Positions 26,715 to 35,732 of a DNA stretch of 64,000 nt are shown here, piece by piece. The notes beneath the pieces are model-generated. The model saw only the letters and a list, made by a program, of their open reading frames with translations, was not told where the DNA came from and ran no database searches. Where the stretch lies: contig DASUXY010000013.1 in assembly GCA_036377675.1 (NCBI GenBank), forward strand, positions 46,516 through 110,515. Direction: 5' to 3'. Position 1 is the stretch's first letter. Every line of letters starts with the position of its first letter. Origin of the DNA: DASUXY01 sp036377675 (GTDB lineage: Bacteria; Bacillota; Bacilli; Bacillales; Amphibacillaceae). The translations under genes were made by a program, and so were the position numbers.

Positions 26715-27653
26715 TTATTGATCTCGTTTTTTTAATTGAATAGGAACTAATGAACGTTGAATTTGTTCGCGATATTTCTCGAATCTTTCGGGTAGCATTA
26801 AACGTTCTCCCATCGTTTCATAGGATTCATCATGTGCAAAACCTGGAGGATCTGTAGCAATTTCACATAAGATGCCACCATGTTCGCGGAAATAAATAGA
26901 ATTAAAGTAATTTCTATCTTGAACAGGAGTTACGTGGTAGCCATGTTTTTGTACATGTTTTTTCCAATCTAGTTGCTCTTCATCGTGATCGGCCCGCCAG
27001 GCGATATGATGGACAGTTCCAACCCCCATGTACCCACGTGGACTTGAAGTTTGCTTTAAGTCAATCATATTTCCGAGATCGCTATCTGCAGAAAAACGGA
27101 TAAAATCGCCCTCTTCTTTTATTTTTTGAAAACCTAAGACATTTTCAAGTAGTTGGGCTGTTTGAATGGGAGCAGTAGATAGCAATGTCGCACCACTAAA
27201 ACCTTTAATCGCAACAGATGGTGTCATATTTCCAACGGTCCATTTATTTTGTTTGCCACTTTTCCTTTCAACGATTTCTAACTGTAGTCCATGAGGATCA
27301 GTAAATGTTAAATAGGTTTCCCCAAATCGTTTTGTCTGTGTGAAGGGGATATTGAACGTTTGTAGCCTTTGTTCCCAAAATGATAATGCACCGATAGGAA
27401 CGGCATACGAAGTGACACTAACTTGACCCGCGCCAATTTTCCCTTGCGGTGCCCCGATGACTGGAAAAAAGGTTATAATCGTCCCAGGTTGCCCTCCTTC
27501 ATTACCGAAGTAAAGATGATAGGTACCGGGCTCATCGAAGTTAATCGTTTGTTTAACGAGTCGTAAGCCTAAAACAGTTGCGTAAAAATCAATATTTTCT
27601 TGCGGATGACCGACGACAGCTGTAATATGGTGAATGCCTGCTGTTTTCTTCAT
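26715..27653 (-). CDS. Ring-cleaving dioxygenase of the MhqO/MhqA type (VOC superfamily)
   Basis: These glyoxalase-fold dioxygenases take part in detoxifying quinones and hydroquinones in Bacillus. The protein has two VOC modules (about residues 4-150 and 155-295); likely metal ligands are in IHHITAV near the start, GTVHHIAWR in the second module and GILCEIATDPPGF near the C-terminus. The ATG is at 27653; a TTG one codon upstream is also well spaced from AAGGAG. It follows a MhqR-like regulator gene with no gap, so both are co-transcribed. Substrate is inferred from the family. Confidence 0.85.
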   Translation of the reverse strand: MKKTAGIHHITAVVGHPQENIDFYATVLGLRLVKQTINFDEPGTYHLYFGNEGGQPGTIITFFPVIGAPQGKIGAGQVSVTSYAVPIGALSFWEQRLQTFNIPFTQTKRFGETYLTFTDPHGLQLEIVERKSGKQNKWTVGNMTPSVAIKGFSGATLLSTAPIQTAQLLENVLGFQKIKEEGDFIRFSADSDLGNMIDLKQTSSPRGYMGVGTVHHIAWRADHDEEQLDWKKHVQKHGYHVTPVQDRNYFNSIYFREHGGILCEIATDPPGFAHDESYETMGERLMLPERFEKYREQIQRSLVPIQLKKRDQ

Positions 27654-27656
27654 CAA

Positions 27657-28085
27657 TTAATATACTCCTTTTTGTCCCACTTTTTTTAGGGCATCAATCA
27701 TTATTTTTTTCTCTTCTTTCGTTAACACTGAAAAAATGTCCTCAATGACCGCTCGATGTTTAGGAAAAATATGATCCATCAGTTGTTTTCCTTCCTTCGT
27801 AAGTTCTATATATACAACTCGACGGTCTTTTTGACAAGGCTTTCTTTTTAGTAACCCTTTCGTTTCTAATTTATCAATCACATACGTAATCGATCCCGTT
27901 TTTATGAGTACAGCATTAGAAATTTGTCGAACCGTCAGCTTTCCTTTATGGAATAAAGCTTCTAAAACAGTGAAGTCTGACGTTGTCATTCCGTAGGTGC
28001 GAATATCTCTTTCAATTTGATCGATAACTGATTTCGATGATTTCATTAATACGACAAATGCTTTTAAAGATAAATTTTTGCTCAT
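27657..28085 (-). CDS. MarR-family regulator, MhqR-like
   Basis: The 142-residue winged-helix protein includes LTVRQISNAVLIKTGSITYV (recognition helix region) and DRRVVYIELTKEGK (wing), close to B. subtilis MhqR, which represses quinone-resistance genes. The ATG at 28085 has GGAG nine bases upstream; the frame is open five codons further without a site. It lies directly before the dioxygenase gene, so it probably represses this two-gene operon and itself. Cysteine is sparse (one in KPCQKDRR), so thiol sensing is not obvious. Confidence 0.85.
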   Translation of the reverse strand: MSKNLSLKAFVVLMKSSKSVIDQIERDIRTYGMTTSDFTVLEALFHKGKLTVRQISNAVLIKTGSITYVIDKLETKGLLKRKPCQKDRRVVYIELTKEGKQLMDHIFPKHRAVIEDIFSVLTKEEKKIMIDALKKVGQKGVY

Positions 28086-28123
28086 CTTTTCTATCTCCAT
28101 ATAAGAAATTGGTAGCCTCGAAA

Positions 28124-28180
28124 ATAGTCTGAAGTAAAGTATTTTTAATCCAGACTATATGTTTTGTCCTTCGTTGTCAA
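28124..28180 (-). promoter_or_regulatory. Promoter and candidate operator of the mhqR-like operon
   Basis: On the minus strand TTGACA (28175-28180) is followed at 15 bases by TATAGT (28154-28159), or at 17 by TAGTCT. An inverted repeat ATAGTCTG/CAGACTAT (28124-28131 and 28151-28158, 19-base spacer) overlaps the -10, as expected for autorepression. Confidence 0.5.
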
Positions 28181-28243
28181 TGTTTTAACTTCATGTTAAT
28201 GAATATCGACTAGAGGTGAGTTTAGGTTGATGAAGCAAACTAA

Positions 28244-28274
28244 AAAGAACCTGTCCGTGAAAGGCAGGTTCTTC
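28244..28274 (-). terminator. Terminator of the EamA transporter gene
   Basis: AAGAACCTG (28245-28253) pairs with CAGGTTCTT (28265-28273). The T-run is on the minus-strand side (TTCTTTTTAG), so it serves the minus-strand gene ending at 28352. Confidence 0.8.
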
Positions 28275-28351
28275 GTCATCGAAACGATATTCAGATTGTC
28301 TCGTTCTTTGTTATTTCTTTAATCTGATAAAGTATTTTCCATGGTAATGTT

Positions 28352-29308
28352 TTAAGCAGCAGTTTCGTCGTAACCGGTTCGTTTAGCCATTCTTTTCAAT
28401 AAGAAGCGCTGATAGACGTTATTAAGTACAAGAGCTGAAACAATGAAGAGCGTACCAATGAGATCAAAGGCAGTTAAATCATACCCTTGAATAAACCCTA
28501 TTATAACTGTCGTTACTGGAACAAAGGTGATGAATAAAAGTCCGTTAATTGGTTTTAAAATACGAACGCCGATGTTCCAACCGATGAGGGCGATGAGTCC
28601 AGGGAAGATGACCATGAAGGCCATATCATATCGAACAGCGAACGCTTCTTGTATCGTCGGTGCTTCGATGCCACCAAATGCGGTTGTAATGAGAACGACA
28701 ACGGTTGCTGCTGATGTTCCGAAGAGACAAGATAGTGTTGAATAGCGAAGAATCGACCAGTCTGGAAAATGATCTCCTCCCATCGTGTATAAAACCCAGC
28801 CAATGACAGCGATAAATAAGATGAGTAATGGAAAAAAGTTTTTGTCAAGTGTTAGTAAAAAATTTAAATCTCCATTCGTAACGACGAGAAAGACGCCGAT
28901 AAAGGCAAGCCCAATGAAAGATAATGTGTATAAACTCGGTCGTTGTTTTTTAAAAGCCCATATAATTAAAACAGAAATCAAAGGCATGAGTGATTCCATA
29001 ATCGAAGCGAGTAATACGCCAGATTCACCGAGCATTTCCTGTCCCCAAAAAATAAATAAATTATATACAGCAAATCCCCCTGAGAAAAACCATAGCGGTA
29101 AATTTCTTCCCTTTATGTTAAAGGCTTGTTTTCCCTCTTTCATCCATAAAATGATCACAAGTATAATAGCGACCGGGATATAACGAAAAATGGTAAAATA
29201 AAACGAATCGATATACTGAAAAGAATGGTTAGCTACTGGAAACATAGCCCCCCAAGAAACGCTGGCGATTAATGCCAAAAATGCCCCCCATAACATATTT
29301 CGTTTCAA
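28352..29308 (-). CDS. EamA/DMT-family transporter
   Basis: The 318-residue protein has ten hydrophobic spans arranged as two EamA repeats (about residues 5-145 and 155-300), opening with ALIASVSWGAMFPVANHSF, typical of drug/metabolite exporters. The start is TTG at 29308 behind GGGAGGGAG. A LysR regulator is encoded divergently 229 bases away, so export of a metabolite sensed by that regulator is a reasonable guess. The substrate cannot be read from sequence. Confidence 0.85.
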   Translation of the reverse strand: MKRNMLWGAFLALIASVSWGAMFPVANHSFQYIDSFYFTIFRYIPVAIILVIILWMKEGKQAFNIKGRNLPLWFFSGGFAVYNLFIFWGQEMLGESGVLLASIMESLMPLISVLIIWAFKKQRPSLYTLSFIGLAFIGVFLVVTNGDLNFLLTLDKNFFPLLILFIAVIGWVLYTMGGDHFPDWSILRYSTLSCLFGTSAATVVVLITTAFGGIEAPTIQEAFAVRYDMAFMVIFPGLIALIGWNIGVRILKPINGLLFITFVPVTTVIIGFIQGYDLTAFDLIGTLFIVSALVLNNVYQRFLLKRMAKRTGYDETAA

Positions 29309-29389
29309 TCATTCTCCCTCCCACAATAATTGCGACGTATATTGTACATACCTCCTATTTAACTACATCAAGGGAATCATGTGAAATGA

Positions 29390-29418
29390 TTAATAATGAT
29401 ATTTATAATCATTATTAA
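29390..29418. promoter_or_regulatory. Inverted repeat in the EamA-LysR divergent promoter region
   Basis: TTAATAATGAT (29390-29400) and ATCATTATTAA (29408-29418) are exact reverse complements separated by 7 bases. The position between divergent genes fits an operator for the LysR protein, whose sites are AT-rich palindromes. Confidence 0.5.
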
Positions 29419-29537
29419 AGATATTAAGAAAGCGACAAGCAAATGGATGATCGTCTGTGCTGAACGATCTACTAGATATCTTTAAAAATGATGATAAAAT
29501 AGTATTTAAATCATATTTACAGATTTGAGGGATGTTC

Positions 29538-30425
29538 ATGGAACTAAAAGATTTAGTTATTTTCCAAAAAGTGGCCGAAATGAAAAACGTCAGTAAAGCC
29601 GCAAAAGAACTCAACTATGTACAATCAAATGTAACTGCAAGAATCCAGAGATTAGAAGAAGAGCTTCATACTCAACTGTTTCATCGCCACAATCGGGGGA
29701 TGGTCATCACACCAGAAGGAAAAAAACTTTTGATATATGCTGATCACATTACGTCTACTGTGAATGAAATGAAAAAAGTGATGCAAGATACGGAAATGCC
29801 TGTTGGAAAACTAGATATTGGTACAGTGGAAACGGTTATTAAACTACCTTTTATTTTAGCGAAGTATAATAAAAGGTATAAACATGTAGATGTCTCCTTA
29901 ACGTCAGGAGTGACGAAGGACCTGATTGACCAAGTGCTTCATTTTAAATTAGATGGTGCTTTTGTTACGGGGAATCATAAAAGCGCACACCCTGACTTAG
30001 TCCAATATAAAGTATTTGAAGAAGAACTTGTTTTAGTGTCTGATCCGTCATATACGAGTATAGAAGAGATAAAACATAAACCTTTCCTCGTCTTTAGTTC
30101 TGGTTGTGGCTACCGAGCAAAATTGAAGGAATGGTTGAGGGATGAACAAATAGCCCCAGCGAAAGCGATGGAGCTAGGTACATTAGAAACGATTCTCGGT
30201 GGCGTTTATGCAGATCTTGGAGTAACGTACATCCCTCGCTCGATTGTACAACATTATGAAGCGAGAGGATTTATTAAGTGCCATAGATTACCCGAAAAAT
30301 ATAGTAAAATTCATACGGTTTTCATTTGTCGGAAGGAAGCATATCCGACAGCTTCATTAGAAAAATTTATTGAAACAATTGAAGCGTCTAAACACGAAAC
30401 ACGCTACCCGTTGCCATTCGTATAA
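29538..30425 (+). CDS. LysR-family transcriptional regulator
   Basis: The 295-residue protein has a standard N-terminal winged helix (LVIFQKVAEMKNVSKAAKEL, then NVTARIQRLEEEL) and a substrate-binding co-inducer domain from about residue 90. The ATG at 29538 has GAGG seven bases upstream; another ATG two codons earlier overlaps that site. It is transcribed away from the EamA transporter gene, the usual layout for a LysR protein that controls its neighbour. The ligand is unknown. Confidence 0.88.
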   Translation: MELKDLVIFQKVAEMKNVSKAAKELNYVQSNVTARIQRLEEELHTQLFHRHNRGMVITPEGKKLLIYADHITSTVNEMKKVMQDTEMPVGKLDIGTVETVIKLPFILAKYNKRYKHVDVSLTSGVTKDLIDQVLHFKLDGAFVTGNHKSAHPDLVQYKVFEEELVLVSDPSYTSIEEIKHKPFLVFSSGCGYRAKLKEWLRDEQIAPAKAMELGTLETILGGVYADLGVTYIPRSIVQHYEARGFIKCHRLPEKYSKIHTVFICRKEAYPTASLEKFIETIEASKHETRYPLPFV

Positions 30426-30432
30426 TATAAAA

Positions 30433-30467
30433 AAATACCTCCTCTTTGGAAAATAAAAGAAGGAGCT
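30433..30467. terminator. Possible bidirectional terminator
   Basis: CTCCTCTTT and AAAGAAGGAG face each other between the convergent LysR and acetyltransferase genes, with A- and T-rich flanks. The stem is imperfect. Confidence 0.4.
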
Positions 30468-30601
30468 TGTACATCCGTAGACAAACGGTATGATTTGTTC
30501 ATTGATCATAAGGAGACGGTTTAGCTCAATCAACAATTACCATCTCCATAACACTTGATTACTATCTCATCTGCTACGAGTTACAGCTTAAACATCATCA
30601 G

Positions 30602-31150
30602 TTACTTTTTGGCAGGCCATTCACTTGCTAACATGCCATAAATGATATGGTCTACATATTGGTTGTTTAACTTCTCAGCATCACGAAGGTGTCCTTCTTT
30701 CTTAAAACCGAGTCGTTCGGGAATAGCACGACTTCTTTTGTTTTCATAAGCGGCTCGAATATCGATGCGATTTAGGTTTAATTCAATAAACGCATAATCG
30801 ATTAATGTACGTACGACACGTGTCATAATGCCGTGTCCTTGCCAGTCTGCTGATAGCCAATAACCGATATAGCCGATTTTATTTTTCCAATCGAATGTAT
30901 TGAATCCAGCAACACCAACTAATTTATTGTTATAAAAAATGCCGGTCGTCAATCCGGTTTCATTATTATACATTTCCAAAGAACCTTCAATAAAACTTCG
31001 TGAATCGTTAACGGTTTTCGTTGCATCAACCCATGGGAGCCATTTACGTAAATGGTGGCGAGAACGATCTATGACTTGGAAGAGGTTTTCAGCATCGTGC
31101 CCCGAAAGCAATCGTAAGGAAATTTCTTTAGTTACTTGAAGAACGAACAT
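30602..31150 (-). CDS. GNAT N-acetyltransferase, YdaF/RimL-like
   Basis: The protein resembles YdaF of B. subtilis, a putative ribosomal-protein serine/alanine acetyltransferase, in length (182 residues) and in segments such as FQVIDRSRHHLRKWLPWVD and IGYWLSADWQGHGIMTRVVR, where QGHGIM forms the acetyl-CoA pyrophosphate loop. The later NRIDIRAAYENKRSRAIPERLGF is typical of RimJ/RimL enzymes. ATG at 31150 follows GAGGGGG; seven upstream codons lack a site. The natural substrate is not established. Confidence 0.82.
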   Translation of the reverse strand: MFVLQVTKEISLRLLSGHDAENLFQVIDRSRHHLRKWLPWVDATKTVNDSRSFIEGSLEMYNNETGLTTGIFYNNKLVGVAGFNTFDWKNKIGYIGYWLSADWQGHGIMTRVVRTLIDYAFIELNLNRIDIRAAYENKRSRAIPERLGFKKEGHLRDAEKLNNQYVDHIIYGMLASEWPAKK

Positions 31151-31808
31151 CGATATCCCCCTCATATTCATAAAAACATAGATTTTATATATAATACTCT
31201 ATATGGAACACTGTGTACAGTGGAAAAATGGGTAAACAGGCGACATAGGTATGAATAAAACGTTATTAATCACATGAAAGTGGTATATTTAAGTGGTGTT
31301 AAAACATCTTTTACAGAATGTATGAAAAAGAGAAAATAGTTGTCTGCACTTGTAGAAAAAAGCAAAAAAAAAAGAACACTTTTCCAACAATCTATTTTAC
31401 CTGTATAATAGGACAGTATTCCCATTTTTTCAATGTTTTTATTTTTCTATTTATATTTGATAGACATTATTATAACAATACCTCCTGCTGTTTATTGGTT
31501 CTTAATTATTTTAAGTCTTGTTGTTGCGGTATTGTCACATAGTCAAAAGTTTATTCCTGGTCAAATTCCGTCAGTCGCTATTCTTTTATTTATAGTTTTC
31601 GTTCCCATATTTTCAATAGATGTTTTGTTAGTTATAATCGAAACAATAATCATTTTTATTAATTTTAAACGCAACTATAGCTTAACCAGCTAGAGCAATC
31701 GCCACTTGCCTAAGTATTGACAATTCCGGATTTACCCGCACGGCCTACAAATAGGTTGTTTGTGTTATTCAAGTCAAACGGTGATTGGATATAAACCTCC
31801 CTGAAGAA
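31151..31808. other. AT-rich region, probably largely non-coding
   Basis: Apart from one doubtful small hydrophobic frame (31433-31693) nothing was recognised. Segments around 31359-31378 are almost pure A. The right end abuts the DUF2935 gene. Confidence 0.5.
31433..31693 (+). CDS. Doubtful small hydrophobic protein
   Basis: The frame encodes 86 residues with about three hydrophobic segments. There is no ribosome-binding site before the ATG, and T-rich DNA easily yields such frames, so it may be spurious. No family was recognised. Confidence 0.25.
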   Translation: MFLFFYLYLIDIIITIPPAVYWFLIILSLVVAVLSHSQKFIPGQIPSVAILLFIVFVPIFSIDVLLVIIETIIIFINFKRNYSLTS

Positions 31809-32609
31809 CTATTCCGTTCGTTCTCTCCTCGGGTCGCAATCCGGTACATTTGTATTTCCCGCTTGAGCGAGTTTCATTAAGTAGTAGCATTCTTCACGAT
31901 ACATATGATCAGCCATCAGTGGGGAAAAAGTACTAAGTACAGTTTTGGATATTTCCATTTCTTCCAATTCAGTTAAAAATGTTCTAAATACATTCATTTT
32001 CACTTCGACGTCACTGTTGAATCGTTCAAGCGCTGGGAATGATTCAATGTTTGCACGTAGGTATCCGGTTAATTCGATCGCTTTCAAGTAAAAGTGGTCA
32101 AAATGTTTAACAAATTGGTTGCTTTTTTCTTTCAATCTTCTTTCAACGCCGTCTAATTCATCATTAATGGCTCCGGCATGACCGGAAGCATCGACTAGCC
32201 AAAGCAAATGGTAATGAAGTTCATGGAATATTGGTGGAGCTTTGCCTTCTTTCAAATAGTTCATAATCAGTTGGTATTCCTCTAATTCGTTGACCATATG
32301 ATTAATAAATGTTGGTGATAAGTGAATGCCTATATCCCCGGTTAAATGCCTGCGAATGAGGGATAATTTGAATGACTTTAATTTTTCAGTGACAGCTTCC
32401 ACTTGTTTCGTAAAAGCAATGACATGGTGATCGGTTAATGACTTTGATTGTTTCAAAAGGTCATCATAGATAGAAACAAATTCTTTCGCTTTTTGGAGAT
32501 CATCCTTTTCAGAAGGGTATAACGAGTCACGAATAAATCGGGAATGATCTCCTAATATTCGTAGCCAAAACTGATGTTCAAATGAAGCACTGTTTAGAAA
32601 GTTTTCCAT
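31809..32609 (-). CDS. DUF2935 domain protein
   Basis: The 266-residue, all-helical protein contains two related halves, each with an FWLRILGDHSRF / HLLWLVDASGHAG-type start and conserved His and Glu residues, as in DUF2935 proteins. Such four-helix bundles may bind metals, but the function is unknown. The start is strong: AAAGGAGG followed seven bases later by ATG. It lies alone between the AT-rich region and a divergent penicillin-binding protein gene. Confidence 0.75.
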   Translation of the reverse strand: MENFLNSASFEHQFWLRILGDHSRFIRDSLYPSEKDDLQKAKEFVSIYDDLLKQSKSLTDHHVIAFTKQVEAVTEKLKSFKLSLIRRHLTGDIGIHLSPTFINHMVNELEEYQLIMNYLKEGKAPPIFHELHYHLLWLVDASGHAGAINDELDGVERRLKEKSNQFVKHFDHFYLKAIELTGYLRANIESFPALERFNSDVEVKMNVFRTFLTELEEMEISKTVLSTFSPLMADHMYREECYYLMKLAQAGNTNVPDCDPRRERTE

Positions 32610-32837
32610 AGATAGCCTCCTTTTGCTTCCTCATTTAAGATTGATATGTGATAAGCATCGAAAAAAGACTATCGATCAAAATGTAAGCGATATCGTTGTG
32701 CACTTATTACGATCGATTCCATTTACAACGAGTATATAGGTCTATTGAATGAATTCTGGACAACCTCTTCTTTTCAGAAAGGAACTCACATATATATTAC
32801 ATACGCAAACCATTATGTTATAAAGGGGTGAAGATGA

Positions 32838-34487
32838 ATGATGAATAAGCATTTGAATAAGTGGTGTCTCCTTTTCTTGATGGCTTTCGTTATATTATTA
32901 CCATTTTTTAGAGATGAACGAGTCTTTTTTGTCGATGCATCGGGTCAATCAGCTATAGATAACCATGAAAAAACTTCACTAGATGACATCGGACGAGAAC
33001 AATTGCGTAAAGAAATATCCGTTGATGAATTGGATTTACAACGACGTAAAGATGAACTACTCGATGAGATAAGGTTGGATGAATTAAGTGAATATGCTTC
33101 CTTAGAAGAAAAAATCGACACTATTTTACAGTCTGAGCTTTTAGATGGGGCAATAACAGGTATAAGCATTCGCAATGCTGAGACATCTGAACAGTTGTAT
33201 ACTCACTTTGGTGATCTTCGACTCCATCCAGCTTCAAATATGAAAATAATAACGAGTGTAGCCGCCTTGGAAACTTTAGGAGAAGATTATCGCTTTACAA
33301 CAGAAGTTTTAACAGATGGGAAACTGAAGGGAAAGGTGTTACAAGGGAATGTATATTTGAAGGGGAAAGGTGATCCAACGCTACTGAAGGAAGATTTCGA
33401 TCAGTTTGCAAAAGATTTAAAAGCAAAAGGCATTCATAAAATTAAAGGCAATTTAATTGGCGACGACAGTTGGTATGACGATGTCCGGTTATCTCAAGAT
33501 TTACCGTGGACCGATGAAGCGTACTACTATGGCGCTCAAGTTTCTGCATTAACAGTGTCACCGAATGACGATTATGATGCAGGTACAGTCATTGTCGAAG
33601 TCCATCCAGGATCAAAAGTAGGTAAGAAATCGATCGTAAAGCTCATACCAGAAACGGATGAAATAACGATCATTAATCGAACGGAAACAGTTGATCAAGA
33701 TGAAACTCGAAAAATTTCAATCGAGCGAAAGCACGGTTCGAATATGATTGTTGTTAAAGGAAAAATTCCTTCTGAGGGTCCGGAAGCAAGAGTTTGGCGA
33801 GCGGTTTGGGACCCAACTCGATATGCCCTTGATGTTTTCCAAAAGTCGTTAAAAGAACACGGCATTCAACTTATTGGAACGTCGGCACAAAAAACAGCCA
33901 TTACACCAGAAGCGGCTACGGCGTTAACATCAAAACAATCCATCCCTTTAAAAGAATTAATGATCCCATTTATGAAGTTGAGTAATAATGGAATTGGAGA
34001 AACATTGACGAAAGAAATGGGACAAGTTGTCTATGGGGAAGGGAGTTGGGATAAAGGCTTACAAGTGATTGAGCAGATAGTTAACGATGTCGGAATCGAT
34101 ACTGAAACGATTTTAATTCGTGACGGATCAGGAATCTCAGATAAAAACTTGCTCCCTGCTAATGAGCTCTCCTTATTTTTGTTTAACATTCAAGATCGCA
34201 GCTGGTTCCCTACGTTTAAAAACTCACTCCCCGTTGCAGGTGAACCAGACCGTCTTATCGGAGGTACATTGCGCAACCGGATGACCGGTGATTCAACGAA
34301 AGGAAATGTGAAGGCGAAGACTGGCTCCTTGACAGGAGTTTCTGCATTATCTGGGTATGTGACGTCCAAAGATGGAGAAGAATTAATTTTTTCAATTTTC
34401 ATCAATCATTATGTCGGTGGGTCTGTAAAAGCGATTGAAGATGTTATTGCTACTGTACTTGCTGAGCATGAGTTTAACATAGAGTGA
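32838..34487 (+). CDS. dacC: D-alanyl-D-alanine carboxypeptidase/endopeptidase, PBP4-type (S13)
   Basis: This class C penicillin-binding protein trims peptidoglycan stem peptides outside the membrane. A hydrophobic signal segment occupies about residues 9-33, followed by a charged linker (40-95) and the S13 domain. Active-site motifs are S133-N-M-K136 (SxxK), S382-N-N384 (SxN) and K494-T-G496. The insert domain between the first two motifs is typical of S13. GGGG precedes the start. The charged linker, rich in Asp, Glu, Arg and Lys, is longer than usual. The symbol follows B. subtilis dacC by family only. Confidence 0.88.
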   Translation: MMNKHLNKWCLLFLMAFVILLPFFRDERVFFVDASGQSAIDNHEKTSLDDIGREQLRKEISVDELDLQRRKDELLDEIRLDELSEYASLEEKIDTILQSELLDGAITGISIRNAETSEQLYTHFGDLRLHPASNMKIITSVAALETLGEDYRFTTEVLTDGKLKGKVLQGNVYLKGKGDPTLLKEDFDQFAKDLKAKGIHKIKGNLIGDDSWYDDVRLSQDLPWTDEAYYYGAQVSALTVSPNDDYDAGTVIVEVHPGSKVGKKSIVKLIPETDEITIINRTETVDQDETRKISIERKHGSNMIVVKGKIPSEGPEARVWRAVWDPTRYALDVFQKSLKEHGIQLIGTSAQKTAITPEAATALTSKQSIPLKELMIPFMKLSNNGIGETLTKEMGQVVYGEGSWDKGLQVIEQIVNDVGIDTETILIRDGSGISDKNLLPANELSLFLFNIQDRSWFPTFKNSLPVAGEPDRLIGGTLRNRMTGDSTKGNVKAKTGSLTGVSALSGYVTSKDGEELIFSIFINHYVGGSVKAIEDVIATVLAEHEFNIE

Positions 34488-34787
34488 TTGGCAAGTGAGA
34501 AGATGTTAAGAGGCAATTTTTTTAACTTGGTGCGAGTGCGAATCATCGATCGATTCAATGAGGAAAAGATGAATTTTTACAAGTTAACGTGTTCGATTAG
34601 GAGCAATATGGAAAGATAAAAACTTCCAAATCGAATTCGGTCCTCTAAAATGAAGAAGAAGGTTACTTTTACATTGACTGAATAAGAGATATGATGTAAC
34701 GGCTCCTTTCGTGACCTCGAGTGGTACACTTAAATTTAAATATAGAAGGGTTATATTTTCGACTCGTCAGTAATGAGGAGCCGAGAA

Positions 34788-35098
34788 ATGATGTTTAAAA
34801 AAGCTTTAAAGTTACTGTCTATTCATTTCCTAGTAATAATTGTCACACTTATTGTGATATCTGGGGTTTTTGCTTTATTGTCTTCTCCCCAATAGCCCTA
34901 AGTTTAGGTATTTAACTGGGGAAGAATACGTACAACTAACGACCAAATTCTATGAATCTGTAATAAGATTTTTGTACAAAACAACTTAGAGATTACTTTG
35001 CTAATGATATTCTATGCTATAGGTTGTTGAGCATAACCACTTACTACCTAGAATTTTTAAAAAATATAAAAGCGCTAACAATGAGTCGTAAATGCTAG
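34788..35098 (+). pseudogene. Frameshifted remnant of a small membrane-anchored protein
   Basis: A well-started frame (GAGGAG then ATG at 34788) gives 35 codons with one membrane span and ends TAG. The reading continues in a second frame as SPKFRYLTGEEYVQLTTKFY and, after another shift near 34981, as QLRDYFANDILCYRLLSITT, up to the TAG at 35096-35098. Joined, they would make about 105 residues: a signal anchor and a soluble tail. The family is unknown. The two shifts are inferred from the protein-like look of the three pieces. Confidence 0.4.
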
Positions 35099-35115
35099 AA
35101 TATTATAAGCTAAAG

Positions 35116-35156
35116 AAAAAGGGGATAATGCCTGGCCAAGTATTTATCCCCTTTTT
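35116..35156 (+). terminator. Terminator after the remnant
   Basis: AAAAAGGGGATAA (35116-35128) pairs exactly with TTATCCCCTTTTT (35144-35156). It lies 17 bases after the end of the decayed small gene, supporting that gene's former reality. Confidence 0.85.
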
Positions 35157-35591
35157 GTTGATTTTAAATCAACAAATACCGATCTTAGCATCTATAAAAG
35201 AGAGTAAAGTAATTAGTTGCTTTTAGTTAGCTAAGTTAGCCCACATTCTCATTTTGTAAGACCATCCCATTTATCAGTTTTAATGATAAATCAATAAATG
35301 CGCTTTTCGTTAATAATCAATGACCAGTTAATTATTAAAAAGTCGGAGGATCTCACTAAGTAAATGATGTTAAGATAAGCTTTTAATTATTGTCTACACT
35401 TTCAGTATAACTCCATATTATTAGTTGTAAATGCCAAAACTTAAATAAATAATAACATGAGAAAACCTTACGTATTAAAGGATTTAACACGCTCAAAACA
35501 ATTTCATAGAATATATGAACAATATGCAGCCATTTTTTTCTGATTGCAATTTTTATGTGATAGACAGTATCTAAGCACACCATAATTACAA

Positions 35592-35732
35592 TCACCTATG
35601 ATAAAAGTTTAGATATGCTCGCCAATGCCATTTTGGATAATGAACATCATCGGTTTTTGGCCCGTTAAATCGATTACAGTGAACCCAGTCTTCTGGACTA
35701 TATTTATCAAAATAATCAAAAATAGTTACTTT
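35592..35732 (-). pseudogene. Open stretch in frame with, and directly after, the mgtE stop
   Basis: After the mgtE TAA (35733-35735) the same frame stays open for 46 codons to TGA at 35592-35594. The product is strikingly protein-like (KYSPEDWVHCNRFNGPKTDD, then HYPKWHWRAYL), with four Trp. There is no ATG, GTG or TTG start, so it is either the 3' remnant of another gene or a lost C-terminal extension. No family was recognised. Confidence 0.4.

Larger units (their letters stand above)
34488..35732. other. Decayed region between dacC and mgtE
   Basis: There is no intact gene. It holds a frameshifted small membrane-protein gene (34788-35098), a terminator (35116-35156) and an open stretch continuing from the mgtE stop (35592-35732). 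The rest, including a possible 70-codon minus-strand frame at 35383-35595 with no ribosome site, looks non-coding. Confidence 0.5.

Noticed and set aside
35383..35595. 70-codon minus-strand frame
   Set aside because: There is no ribosome-binding site, composition is like random AT-rich DNA, and its neighbours are decayed.
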